Assembly (NCBI GenBank): GCA_015852425.1
Contig: JAAAIG010000203.1
Coordinates: 1-49,332 of the forward strand
Reading direction: 5' to 3'
From: Gryganskiella cystojenkinii
Taxonomy: Eukaryota; Mortierellomycota; Mortierellomycetes; Mortierellales; Mortierellaceae
DNA: 49,332 nucleotides
Made by a program: the position numbers and the translations under genes. The notes below the pieces were generated by a model. The model saw only the letters and a program-made list of their open reading frames with translations. It did not search any database and had not been told where the DNA came from. Of the stretch, positions 11,489-22,385 are shown one piece after another; the first letter of the stretch is position 1; each line of letters begins with the position of its first letter.

Positions 11489-12904
11489 TCAACTTGGACT
11501 TGTGGAGGAAGGGAGTGATTGTTGTGGTATGGACGATGCTTGTGCTGGATCAGATATTGGTACAGATGGTTGCGGCCCCACCTCTGGTGTTGGTGCTGGT
11601 GGAGGTGAAACAAATGCTGGAGTGGAGAGCGCCTGGGCTGGCGGTAGTGGAATCGCTGTTGAAGGTGGATTTGAGGGCGGTACAGCACCGAAAGGTCTTT
11701 GAGGGGCAGGTTCGTCAAAGAGACCAATGTCATCGTTTGAACCCGTACTTGGTCTGAGTAGGACATAAAAATCTGGGATCCCGTCGCCATTGGAATCCCT
11801 AGGGGAAATAAAATGATCCTCGATGACGACTCCGAACTCATCCACGGCTGGGATCAACTGTGCAAGTTTGCGTTCCTTTGTGGATTTGAATCGTCCTTGT
11901 TCGTTCTTTGCTTCTACCCGTTGTTGACGTTGTTGTTGACGTTGGCGCTTTTGTTGTTGTTGTTTCTTTGAGAGTTTGGCGCTGTTGCTATGAGCTTTGG
12001 TCTTTTTATTGTCTGTTGATGACGAAATGCCAGCTGTCGATTGTTTTGGCGGAGTTACTGAGATTGCCGCGACCGGCAGTGGTAGAGCCTTGACCGTATA
12101 TATTTCGTCTTTAACTGTTGATTTCGTCGATCCTTCCAAGTCTTTAGATGGGGTTCCAGGAACAGACTCATCGTTATTGAGCTGTCGTGACTCGTGTTCC
12201 AGCACCGTTTTATCTTTTGACGAGGAGTTCTCTAGGTCAACGCGATTGTCATTGCCAATGATGCTCGGAATAACTTCGGGTGCTTTTGGGCGATGGTGAT
12301 GATGGTGGTGGTGATGATGCCTTTGTTTCTGCTCTTGCCCTGCCTGTGACTCTTCCGGTTTCGGTGGTGGCTGTGGCTGGTTCACTGGAGGAGCAGGATT
12401 CGAAACATCAACAGGAAGAGGAAGTGAGAGTGGTGATGGCGTTTGTGCCGAAATCGAATCCTTGACCGGTCCAGCAGGTCCGTTTTTCTTTTCCTTTGGA
12501 GGATCATGATGATCATCCTTGGCACTCTTTGACTTTGTTGATTTCCTGAGCTTGGCATCCTTTTCGGATCTTCTGTGATTATCCGGATGGTTGATTGCTC
12601 CAAAAGCCAAGTCCCACTGGTCGTCCAGGACGTAGTACTGTCCTGCGCCTCCTCCACGTTTAGGTAGCGAGGGCAAAGAGGCTTTCATCTTTGCGGCTGC
12701 CAGCTTAAATTTCTTTCCCTGATCAGACTGACGGTGATCTGAGTTCTGGCGATCATGGTGCTCTTGCTTTGAATGCTCCTCGTGCGAGTGAGCTTGTCCC
12801 GGACTCGATTCTCGCAACCAGAATATCGCCAGAAATTCAATGACAAGGAGTACACCGATCAACGTAGCCCTGTTCCTGGGATGGCTCAGAGATAAGAAAG
12901 GCAT
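11489..12904 (-). CDS. Single-pass membrane protein, low complexity, His9 tract
   Basis: The gene encodes 471 aa from the ATG at 12904 (MPFLSLSH); the frame is open 30 bp further but without ATG. One hydrophobic segment near residues 15-32 (ATLIGVLLVIEFLAIFWL), preceded by Arg residues, looks like a signal anchor. The rest is low complexity: a His/Gln/Lys-rich stem, nine consecutive His, Lys/Gln-rich coils and a Pro-rich end. One ordered-looking segment near the C terminus, SPRDSNGDGIPDFYVLLRP, contains a DxNxDGxxD loop like the calcium-binding loops of EF-hand and thrombospondin type 3 repeats. I do not recognise the family, and a function in metal binding is only an inference. Confidence 0.7.
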   Translation of the reverse strand: MPFLSLSHPRNRATLIGVLLVIEFLAIFWLRESSPGQAHSHEEHSKQEHHDRQNSDHRQSDQGKKFKLAAAKMKASLPSLPKRGGGAGQYYVLDDQWDLAFGAINHPDNHRRSEKDAKLRKSTKSKSAKDDHHDPPKEKKNGPAGPVKDSISAQTPSPLSLPLPVDVSNPAPPVNQPQPPPKPEESQAGQEQKQRHHHHHHHHHRPKAPEVIPSIIGNDNRVDLENSSSKDKTVLEHESRQLNNDESVPGTPSKDLEGSTKSTVKDEIYTVKALPLPVAAISVTPPKQSTAGISSSTDNKKTKAHSNSAKLSKKQQQQKRQRQQQRQQRVEAKNEQGRFKSTKERKLAQLIPAVDEFGVVIEDHFISPRDSNGDGIPDFYVLLRPSTGSNDDIGLFDEPAPQRPFGAVPPSNPPSTAIPLPPAQALSTPAFVSPPPAPTPEVGPQPSVPISDPAQASSIPQQSLPSSTSPS

Positions 12905-13343
12905 GGGGTCTCGGTTAATGTGCGTGACCAACACAATCTACTGTTGCTTCCTTTTTCGATTTCGAATGAGAATATGGAGATCTAGGCTGAATTGAAGGGG
13001 GGGGTTTTCGGTGTTTGAAGAAAGAGGGAACGAAAAAAGAGAGAAGGGACCAAGACGAGAATTTGGAAGTGTGTGGAACAACCACGTTCTTTAAAAAAAC
13101 ATTTTGCGTGCCTTTGGATGGGAATCAGGGGAAAAAGCACAAAACAAAATCGTGATATTGTGCGCCACCAAAATTTGTGGTCATACCACAGCATATTAGC
13201 AATCACTTTGGAGGAATGCAGTTCTTGTTTGTAGTGTGGTGAGGGTAACTGCATGTATGGGTAACAAAATGCTGGGTGATGACTTATTTGAAGAGAAATT
13301 TGAAATGAGATGCGAGAAAGTGTATATGCAAAGGATACTAATA
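12905..13343. other. Intergenic promoter segment
   Basis: No gene is seen. The segment lies upstream of the membrane-protein gene and downstream of the ENP2 stop, both on the minus strand. It contains a run of eight G near 12997-13004 and otherwise AT-rich sequence. Confidence 0.4.
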
Positions 13344-15779
13344 TTACAGACTACGGATCGTGTTACGACCAGCACTTCTCCTCTCTCTCCGCTCTCCACC
13401 GCCACTTGCACCACTGCTACCACCTCTAGATGAAGAACCTCCACGCCCACCGCGTCCGCCACGTCCGCCGCGACCACCACGACCTCCACGACCGCCACCG
13501 ATGTTGAAGGTCATCTCCATGCCACCAGCAGTCGAGCGAGATACAGTGTTTGCTTGGCTCCTGTCCTTGGATATTCTGTCTGCGAATGACCGCTGTGCCT
13601 GAGATTTGAGGACTGGCGCTGAGCTGTTGCTGGCGCGTTGCTATAAGAAAAAAGAAGAATAAAATAATATGATTTTAGGACCAAGTAGAAAAGCTTAATT
13701 CACAAAACCTCACAAATACGGGTCAAATATTCTGAAGAAACCAGCAATTTACCTTGAGTGCCTCCATCTTGGGAATACGCTTGCGATCTTTGATACCAGA
13801 ACGAATTGAGGTAATCTGGTCGTTCTTCTTTCCAGACTTGAAAGTGCTGACACGAATAAGATCCTCGTCCGAATCCACATCGCTTCCATCGCTCTGTTCT
13901 TCCTCGCTCGCCTCCTGGACCTCGTCGTCGCCGACAATACGGTAACTGGGCTTCTTGGTTGATTGGACTGGGTTGATAAGTTTGAATTCGTTGGTGGACT
14001 CGTCGACTTGGAAGTCGGGGTTGGTGAACAGATCTGCGAAACGGTTGTCCTTGAGTCCTCCGGGCGCAGAGGAAGGTTCTGAGACCTCTTCTCCTGCAGC
14101 GGCAGCCTTGCGACGGGCCTTGGCCTCGTCCAGCATCATCTTTGTCGCCAATAGCTTGTTGACCTTGGGGAGCTTCATAGTCGCACGAATACGAGAACCA
14201 GATTCCTTGGCCAACTTCTCCTTGGCTTCCTTCTCGCGATAATCCGTGTAAGCAAAAGGATTGGCAATCGCCTTGGCCTTTTCGTACAGGCGCAAGTCGA
14301 TAAAGAATCCGTGCATGTACGGCTTCAACACTGCACTTCCAACCAAGTGATCCAAGCCCAAGCTACAAGTTATTACACAAAAAAGAGATGGAACATTAAT
14401 AAGCACATTCGTTCAAAAAAAGAGTTGATTTCCAAGAAAACTGTGAAAACCCTCGGTCCTGGATACTTACGAAGCCAACTCCTTGCGACTGACAAACTTG
14501 TAGTCATCATAAATGTTCTGCACAGGGTTCTCCTCCAGTTCTTCCGTGAGATTGTCGAGGAAGGCACACCACTTGGGAGCAGGTCCCAAGGAGGGGATAT
14601 AATAACTCTGCATCTGAATGCCCTCGTTCGCAACAAACATCAATCCAGAATTGTCGACCACACAAACGTCGTTGATATCGTTAACGGGTTCGATAGAGGT
14701 AAAGTTCTGACCGTTCTCACGATCCCAAATCTTGATAATCTTGCAATCGGCCGAGACAACCTTGCTACGACCATCCTCTCCCTGGGTTCCTTCATGGAAA
14801 GTGAGGCTCTTGATCGGGAATCCGTATTGGTGGTCCTTGACATAAAGAGGGACACTGCTTCGGAGATCGTACATCAAGACATGTCCAGTCGAGGTTCCGA
14901 CCGCCATCGACAATCCGTCGTCTCTGAACTTCATGGCCGAGATACTTAAAGATGAGGACATGACACTTTCGGGCAAGGAAGGCGCCAAAACACCAACTCT
15001 TCCACGGACACGCAAATCCCAGAACTCAACTGTTCCTGCATCCGTTCCGCATCCGTATAACTGATGAGCTGGGTTGATCTCTCCACAGTTGACACCGCTT
15101 CCATCCGAGGAATCGACATCGGTCACGAGCGAGTTGAGGAAGCGTCCCTGTTCGAGGTTGAGGCGATAGACTTCGTTCGAGGATCCGGTGACGAGAAGGT
15201 CGCAAGAGGGGTAATGATATGTGAGAGAACGTCCGAATTTTGGGATCCTAGTCTTGAAATGAATACCGCCCTGAGCTTGAAACTCGATACTACGGTCGGC
15301 TTGGAGGTGCACAGTCTTTGTCCAGTCATCTGACAAGATCTGGAAATCAACGTTCTCGACATCGGTATGGCGATCAAACTTCATGGACATTTCTGAGTAT
15401 TCGTAGACTCTCATCTGAGGTTTGTAGACACCAGTGGCCATGACATATTTTCCATCGCGTGTGGTCCTGATCTTGAGTGAGGCTTCTGGGAACTCGAAAT
15501 CCTGGATCAATTCGATGCGGTGTCTCCAGTCTATTGTTGGGGGATCAAAAGAGGGGGTGGAAACGATTAGCTTCTGGACCGTTATAAGTGAGAGCGGGAG
15601 ATAAGGGAGACGTTAAGGTCAAACCCCAAGTGACGAGTTTCGATGTTTGACATACCAAGATCGTTCTTTAACGTCTTCTTGTTACGTCTGGCGAGCCAGT
15701 CGGGTATGGAACGTGAACCCTTTGAGCCAGAGACAGTATAAATCTTGACGTTGTTTGCATTCTGAACCTGCAACGACAT
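13344..15779 (-). CDS. ENP2: ENP2/NOL10-like nucleolar WD-repeat protein (4 exons)
   Basis: This is the homologue of yeast Enp2 / human NOL10, a nucleolar WD-repeat protein of the small-subunit processome needed for 18S rRNA maturation. Exons on the minus strand are 15779-15656, 15530-14471, 14362-13753 and 13640-13344, all gt/ag and in phase. They give 696 aa, close to yeast (707) and human (688). Recognisable blocks are YTVSGSKGSRSIPDWLARR at the N terminus, WRHRIELIQDFEFPEASLKI, the propeller (GTDAGTVEFWDLR), and the NUC153-type region KDNRFADLFTNPDFQVDE. The last exon encodes an RGG-rich tail, then RRSAGRNTIRSL. The RGG repeats suggest RNA binding or arginine methylation; that is inference. 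The ATG at 15779 is the first in frame. Confidence 0.92.
13435..13503 (-). repeat. GGN-codon tandem repeat encoding an RGG tail
   Basis: Within the last ENP2 exon, glycine codons alternate with CGN arginine codons for about 23 codons, giving a run of Arg-Gly-Gly triplets. The nucleotide repeat is imperfect, which argues for selection on the protein rather than a young microsatellite. Confidence 0.8.
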
Positions 15780-15786
15780 GGTGGCG

Positions 15787-17047
15787 TACTATGGTATGGG
15801 GTTGAAACGTTTCTGTGGAATGGAAGGTCGAGGGCGAGTGTTGAATGAGACCAGGGTTATAAATTCGGGAGTGGGAGTATCAATAAGGCAGGATGGAACG
15901 GAGAGAAAGACGTACAAGGTTGTCGAGTGCAGGGGTAATTGAAGGAGAAGGTGTGGACCGAAGATTGTGTTACGTCTGCTGCTTTGTCAATGGAGTCTGC
16001 CAGTCAAAGAAGTCTTTGAAGGTTTGTCCAAAAAAAAAAAAAGAAAAGAAAAACACTGTGACCGTTTGTTTATTATCACATGATCAATATTCACCCCTTA
16101 AGAACAGCGAATGAATGGGCGATGCCGAAACGAAACCGACAGAGACAACAGCCGGGCTCCATGTTCTCGAGTCGTCCAGCCCTCTTTCTTTTCCACTTTC
16201 CACATTCCTCCACATTGTCATTCTCCCATCCTATTTTTTTCCCCTCGTCCGCCCCTCCCCTCCCCTCACGTAAACAAAAAATCAGTGATGTTTTCTTTTC
16301 GTGGTGCACACAAAAATAAAATAATCTAATTGTTCAATTGACCGTTCAAGTTTAATTCTTTTCGTTCAATTGTCAACTACTCGCTTCCTCCCGAAAGATC
16401 TCGATTCTTTTCAAAATCCTTTTGCTGCACATTCCTTCCCTGGTTGTTTTTTTTTTCTTTCTGGACTTGAATTTTTTTTGCTCTCTATTCTCTATGTGTT
16501 GTCAGAGCACAGACACCCAAACACCGTTTACAGAACAGTCGCGAACAATCTCTGGCTGCAAGATGACTTCAATTTTTCAGAAACCAAATCAATGACCCGC
16601 ATTGGTTAATTGCACAACTTTTTTTTTTTCTGTCTATAAAAAAACTTGTTCTCTCTCTCTTTTTCCTTTTCCCTCTTCAGTTCAGCTCCAGTTGTTCTCC
16701 CTGTCCAAGACCTTTTTCATTTTCCCCTTTCTTCTCCTTACACCTTATTCGTTCTTTCTTCTGTCACACCAACAACCCATTTCAAAAATCAAATCTTTCC
16801 TTCCACAAGCCTAGTTCGTTCTCTCCTCACCCTCCTTCAGTATTTATTTTCTTTTTGATTTTTGTTACTTATTCTTGGTAAACCCCCTTACTTCTTTGGC
16901 GAAAGGTCGATCAATTGGACTCTTCTGTTGCGTTATCACAGCGAAAAAAAACAAGGAACCTCCCCGAAAGCCTGTCCACCCGGGCCCTTTTCTGTCCCAC
17001 CCACCGCCAGCCAAAAAACCAACGACGACGACAACAACAACAAAAAT
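15787..17047. other. Divergent promoter region with T-rich leader
   Basis: This is the region between the divergent ENP2 and PAS-protein start codons. No gene is seen. The plus strand becomes strongly T/C-rich from about 16180 to 16870, with a TATA-like string near 16634, consistent with a long leader for the PAS gene. An A-rich run lies at about 16029-16052. Confidence 0.4.
15857..15866 (-). promoter_or_regulatory. TATA-like element upstream of ENP2
   Basis: On the minus strand this reads AATTTATAA, about 80 nt upstream of the ENP2 ATG. The match and distance suit a TATA box, but this is a short motif in AT-rich DNA and is unproven. Confidence 0.25.
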
Positions 17048-19769
17048 ATGTTCCAGGCTAACAGTTACCTATCGTTCCACGACCTCACACCCGAGGGACG
17101 GTTCCTGTGGTCGTCCTCAAACATTACCGATGTCCTCGGGTACGACCCGGAAGAACTCCTCGGTGTCCCAGCCTATGAACTCTTGCACCCCGAGGACATT
17201 CCGTTGACCAGGGTGACCCATCACGAAAACATTCTCAATGACCTGGTCGCATCACAGATTGTTCTTCGGTACCAAACCAAATCAGGAGGTTACATCGCTT
17301 GTTTGTCCATCTTTAGTCTCTGTTATGATTTCATTCTTAATTGCTCCACCGTGGTTGATCCCGAGGATGGTGTCTGTAAGTATCTGCATTTTTTTTATCG
17401 CTTCTTTGTTATTCAATATTCTTGTTTGCTTTTTGACAATCGCAAAAAGGGAGGGAATCAAGGAATAGGGTGCAGGCAGCAGTGCTAGGGTCAAGGCAAC
17501 CGGCAGGATGAAACAAGCACAAGACCCGAATGACCACAAAGATCAGGACTCTTAACATAGAAACGGCGCCAGGGAGCACGGAAATTCATGGAAACAGGAG
17601 GAGGGACCTCAAGGGTGCATGGGATAAATTTGCCCTTTCGCGCCAACACGAACATATCGACCTCAGTTTCAACAGCCAAAGAAACGATCAAGGGACGAGA
17701 AGAGACTGAGAAAGAAAAAGAGAAGACAGAACGGGACTCGCCACAAACATACTCCAAGGATCATCCAGTCTTACCCTCCCATTGGTCGTCTGGACTTGCG
17801 CGCTTCTCTCCACCCTCGCCCACCCAACGCCAAATGCTGACCCTTTTTTTTGCACTCTTCTTTTTCTCTCTCCTGAAAATTTCACTTCGAAAAAAAATAG
17901 ATCGACAAATTCGTGCGCATTCGGCCGCTATGACTCGTCTTGTCGGCTCTAGAAAGCAGGTAAGGAGGGCTGCTATACCCAAAAAAAAGAAGATCATCCG
18001 ATCAAGTGCAGGAACTCCAAAGTCTAGAAGCAGGAGCGAAAAAAAAATGAACAGGGACAAGGACAAGGACAAACAATGACAAAGGGGGGAGGTGGGGGCA
18101 AACGATGGCGACAAGGGAAATGCAAAAACAGAGTAAAAAAGGAAAGCTCCTGGTCCACAACCTCTTCATGGAACAAGGGACAAAAAGAGTACCTTACACT
18201 TTTTGGAGTACCATCTGTCTAGGCCTGAGTGCAATATTTTTTGAAGGAAGTAAACAAAAGAGGCATGGATGGACGTGCAGAAGGAGACAGACACGGAGAC
18301 GGAAATAAGAGAGAGGACGCGAGAGGACACTGGCAATTATCTTTGGATGAAGTGTTACCATTTGTTTGTTGGATATACAAACAAGAGAGACAAAGTGAGA
18401 GAGAAAAGGCAATGCATGCGAAATTTATTGGACATCAGCCGACCCAAATATGCGGGACCGCGCCATTTCTCTCCCAGTATTTTTTGGGTCATTGCTTGTC
18501 GTTTTAGGCGGAGACTGGGGAGCGGGGAAACAGCGACACAGAGACCTGATCAAGTACCTATGGACTCAGGAGAGGGCGATCGCTGCACTGTCCAGGTCTT
18601 ACCAGGAATGGAGGACAATCTTAAAAAAATTGCTACCAAATTTCTTTTAATTAGCGCCAAAAATTGACATCGACTTGGGAGCCTGACACGTGTTGATGAC
18701 AGTTCAAATGTGGCGACAAAAAACTAACCTCTTTTTTTATTTTTATTTTTTGGTACTTTCAAAGGAATTCGAACGGATCAAACGCCACCATGAAGCCTTT
18801 CAGGCCAAGTCTTGGAACCCAAGCGCGCTCGAACCCGAACCCAGGGCTTGTATCATCTTGAACCGGTTCGCTCGAAATCTCGTTGTCATGTATGCCTCTG
18901 CCTCGATCGAACTCATTTTTCATGTACAGCCCGATCAGATCGTTGGGAAACCGTTTCTTCTTTACATCCGGGCCGATGACCTGGCCTCGTTTGTTGAACA
19001 GGTTGATATGGCCAAATCCTCCAATATCATCACGCACATGCGGTTCTGGTTCCAGTCTCCTCAATTTGCCCAAGAGATCCCCTGTGAGGCTATGATCTTT
19101 GGATCCTCCGATGGTATGGTTGCCGTCCTAAGAAGATGTAAGCCGTTTGTGCGCAAGAGGTTGATTCGGGATGGTCGATCCGAACCTCATGGACGATACG
19201 CTTCCACCTCCGCGACCCCAGCAGCCACAACAACAACGATATCATCATCGATAGGACGTCACTCTCCCGGATACGGAATCTCGACGTCGGCTCCAGAGTT
19301 CCTGTCGTCACCTCTTGGTGGTACTACAGGAGGGGGCGCAAGAAGGTCCACTCGATCTTCTACTAGAACTAGCCCTTATTCCGTCAACAACAATCATAAT
19401 ACGATGGAAGAAGGCTCGTCCTCCAAGGCCGATCATAAGTCAATGGATTGGACCCCAACGGGGTCTTCCTCGCCGTTATCGACCCCATCATCCTCCACCT
19501 CACCCCCGACAGTCTCAATGGTCGGCGCAACCCCACCTGCTCTGACCAAGGCCGCTATAGAGGGAACCCGAAAGGTTGATTGTCCGTTGAGGAGTTTACC
19601 CATGGGCAGTATCGAATGTATCCGGAACCTCGATCAAGAACATCGGAGTCGTGTTCGACCCCTGAGAATGGTCGTGCCCGAAGAGAATGCTCAGCCTGTG
19701 GAGCCGGATGGGATGATTCGTCGTCATCATGTCCAAGACTTCGTCGAGGACGATGAGGACTCTTCATAA
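17048..19769 (+). CDS. Twin PAS-domain protein (3 exons, long introns)
   Basis: Exons are 17048-17375, 17901-17959 and 18765-19769 (463 aa). PAS 1 is at about 5-105: the N-terminal part reads GRFLWSSSNITDVLGYDPEE, followed by the HPEDIP turn and RYQTKSGGYI. PAS 2 is at about 150-245: LNRFARNLVVMYASASIELI, then GKPFLLYIRADDL. The 59-nt middle exon encodes RQIRAHSAAMTRLVGSRKQ and joins the halves; without it the reading frame breaks. The C terminus is Ser/Thr/Pro-rich and ends acidic. PAS folds bind ligands or partners in sensing and transcription. The flavin-binding LOV motif (GRNCRFLQ type) is absent, so this is not a white-collar-type blue-light receptor. No DNA-binding or kinase domain is seen. 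AATAAA lies at 19848. Confidence 0.85.
17376..17900 (+). other. Long intron 1 of the PAS gene
   Basis: This 525-bp intron (donor gtaagt, acceptor ending aaaatag) is several times longer than typical introns here (46-161 bp in the other genes). It contains an open frame across its second half, but that frame only runs into the 59-nt exon by chance. I see no RNA gene in it. Confidence 0.6.
17960..18764 (+). other. Long intron 2 of the PAS gene
   Basis: This 805-bp intron has donor gtaagg and acceptor tttcaaag. It is purine-rich on the plus strand in its first half and contains one CACGTG at 18687-18692. No conserved coding or RNA signal was recognised; regulation by retention or an internal promoter is possible but not shown. 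Confidence 0.6.
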
Positions 19770-20000
19770 GAAAGAAGTAAAAAAATAAGAAAAGGATAAA
19801 AAGGAGTCTTGACAGCAAAAGCGTCTCTTTGAACCCGAACAAGCAGAAATAAACAGCAATAATAAGACTCAAACACCTAGAGAAATACTCCAGAAATCAC
19901 GAAATATATGCCAAGACACTCAGGCTTCGTTCAACTTTTCATCTTTTCTCTTCCTTTTCTCTGAAATCACCTCGTACTAACGGGGTCGTACTCTGTCCAG

Positions 20001-20936
20001 CTCACGCTCGACGCGGGACTCCTCGCAACTTGCCAGTATGAGCAAACGAGTTGAGTCAGAGCCGACGATTGGTCAGTCCTAATCTCGAGGAGATATATGA
20101 GGATAAAGAAGATGATGGTGGTTTCGAGTCTCTTGATGTCGAAAACATTCAAGAGAATCGCGATATGTTGGAAGACATAAGAACTCATCTCAAGATTATG
20201 AAACACCTTTGAGGATGTTGCCATGCTGGGACCAGAGGATCACGTCGCCAGTCTCCAAGCGGAGGATACCAAAATGACTGTCTCAAGGACGCCAAGTAGT
20301 TCTCCTAGGTTTATACTGCCGACCTCGCTCAACTATGAGGACCTGCCGTCCTTCACAACGAGTCTGAGTCACAGTTACTTCTGGAGAACCAATTCTACCC
20401 CCAAAGGAACTGGCTGGTGATCAACCCTTTGCTCGGTCAAGAGATCAACTCTGTCAACGAGGACGTCTCTGACGGTCTGCATCAACACCATCACCGGCAA
20501 CAGCCCCTATGGGTCAACGAGGGTCCATTGGTTTCTCATACGGACTCGAAATATGGGAGCACTCTGGTTTGTTATATCCAGAAGTCAACCCTGCCGACAA
20601 CAGCATTGACTCAAGGATCGGACGCGCCTCCTCCTCTTTCTCCACAGGCTCAACACCAGACCGCGAGCTTACCGGTGTAGCTCTAGCGAATAAAGCTAGT
20701 GGACCACAGGATATTAATCTTCTGGGTATATGGGTTCTTGTTAAGGCAAACACCGCTGAGAATTCCTTTTTTTTTGAGCTCGTTGGTGCTCGTTATGTAT
20801 GCAAGGATTCCTTCCTTCGACGAAGTGGCGACTCCTCCTCTTCATTTTTTCCACGCTGCTCAACGCTGCTCTCTCGCTGTTTTCAGGATCCAGCGCTGCG
20901 AAGTTCATAGAGAGATGGATCGATGAAAGACAGTAA
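20001..20936 (+). pseudogene. Probable decayed gene with several frameshifts
   Basis: Protein-like sequence runs through all three frames in order. The first part contains ASMSKRVESEPTIGQ, then NLEEIYEDKEDDGG and RDMLEDIRTHLKIMKH, then FEDVAMLGPEDHVASLQAED, then ENQFYPQRNWLVINPLLGQE, and finally GFSYGLEIWEHSGLLYPEVN. Frame changes fall near 20080, 20205, 20345 and 20500 with no convincing introns there. The 3' end still has a good intron (20726-20886), which joins QDINLL to GSSAAKFIERWIDERQ and a stop at 20936. An acceptor-like tract (tactaac, then gtccag) precedes 20001, so a 5' exon seems lost. I do not recognise the family. Alternatively it could be a live gene whose splicing I have not resolved, or contain assembly indels. 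Confidence 0.45.
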
Positions 20937-21281
20937 AATCGATGATTCATCTTTCAGATATCGTGTTTTTGTTTTTGTTATCTGAAATTAGAGGACATGT
21001 TATCATTGTCAACTGTCAAGTCTCGGCACTTGGCGAATGAAAGAAGGGAGAGGAGCTGGGAAGAAAGAACGCGAAGGGAAAGACAGGGACAGAGTCAGAG
21101 AGAGAGACAAAAGGAGAACGAGAGGGATGATAGGTATAGTATATAATATCTACAGTATGTGTAGATTTGTAGATTTCCTTGAAGATTTCGTCGGTGCGGA
21201 CCAAGAATAGGCAATTAGCCCTCTCCTTGTGATACGAAGATTCATTCGCAGCTTCGATGGCTCTGGGGCTACTTGTTTCCT
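20937..21281. other. Gene-free stretch
   Basis: No gene is seen. It contains purine-rich sequence at about 21040-21120 on the plus strand and AT-rich sequence on either side. Confidence 0.3.
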
Positions 21282-21503
21282 TTAGTCGAAAGAACTGTCG
21301 ACATCAGAGGCGATATGGTTGTCGTCGACTTCGCTCCCAGTCGCGCTCCATCCCTCGCCAACCATACCTGGTTCGTCGAGATCTTGGACGGGAATGGTAA
21401 GGACGGCGTGGAACGTGGTCCAGATCTGGCCATCGGGGATCAGGAACAGGGTCTCCTCCGGCATTAACGGCCCTCGGACGCGTTGGACAAACTTGCGGGG
21501 CAT
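21282..21503 (-). CDS. Small hypothetical protein (73 aa)
   Basis: The ORF starts MPRKFVQRVRGPLMPEETLF, continues IPDGQIWTTFHAVLTIPVQD and ends acidic. It looks more protein-like than the surrounding shadow frames and begins at a good ATG, but I recognise no family. It could equally be an exon remnant of a larger lost gene, since it sits next to the decayed locus at 20001-20936. Confidence 0.35.
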   Translation of the reverse strand: MPRKFVQRVRGPLMPEETLFLIPDGQIWTTFHAVLTIPVQDLDEPGMVGEGWSATGSEVDDNHIASDVDSSFD

Positions 21504-22385
21504 TCGGGACCGCGTACAGCTTGTATTATGTGTTATATGTTGTTGTGCGGGGGATACAGATGTCCACGCGTTAATGTATTTTGAGGAATACAAATGAGTG
21601 GATGATGCGAGGATGAGAAGAGAAGCGGAGGTTGTATGGTGACAACCGTTGCTGCGTGGCAAAGACTAGAAGATGGAGGATGAACGTGTAAGGTAGACGA
21701 TAGAAAGGTAAAGGGATAGACACAGCGATAGGATGAGATGACTTCAGAAATCCCAAAACCAAGGGTTCTTTTATAAATTGCCCCTGACTTTGTACAATCT
21801 GAAAAGTTTCTTGTCTGGGATGGACAGGCGATAAAACAACAAACAGCGTTTATTGAATACATTATTGAATTGCGATACCGAATTGGGATACCAATCTATT
21901 GAATTGGATCATAATCTATTCAATAATAAGAGGCTTGTTGAGTTGAAGTTGACAAAAAATCATATGGGAGTGTCATGCAGACACTTTGAATTCACCCCTC
22001 TTCAGTCATCATAAAAAGGACACATACAGTAATCGCAATACCCCCAATGGCCTCCACCCCTTGAAAAACTCATTCAATAACCACTGTTGAATTCACTCTT
22101 TCAATTTTGGTCCCATCGAGATTTTGCATCAGCACCATTTAGTGCAGCGGCTTAAGGGGTGTGAGGGCTACTTTTCAGCTTGTGCACCACGGGCTCTCAA
22201 AATTTCTGTATGTTTAAATCAGAGACAAAGATTTTTACTGTACATGGATGGAGCACAAATCTACGTGGGATGAAATAGATGAAAGTGAATAAAGAAAGAA
22301 ACTGCTGGCTGAAGAAAAGCTGATGTTACAAGTAATGCGACAAAAAGAAGTATAAAATAAAATGCTCGAATGAAAAGAAAAAAAA
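21504..22385. other. AT-rich intergenic region
   Basis: No gene is seen between the small ORF and the 3' end of the PPR gene. Near 21855-21930 the string attgaat recurs several times (imperfect short repeats). Confidence 0.35.

Noticed and set aside
17048..17375. LOV-type photoreceptor
   Set aside because: The conserved flavin-binding cysteine motif is missing from both PAS domains.
17588..18079. 163-codon ORF within PAS intron 1 and exon 2
   Set aside because: Only the 59-nt exon part (17901-17959) is coding. The rest reads through an intron and contains Lys-rich low complexity.
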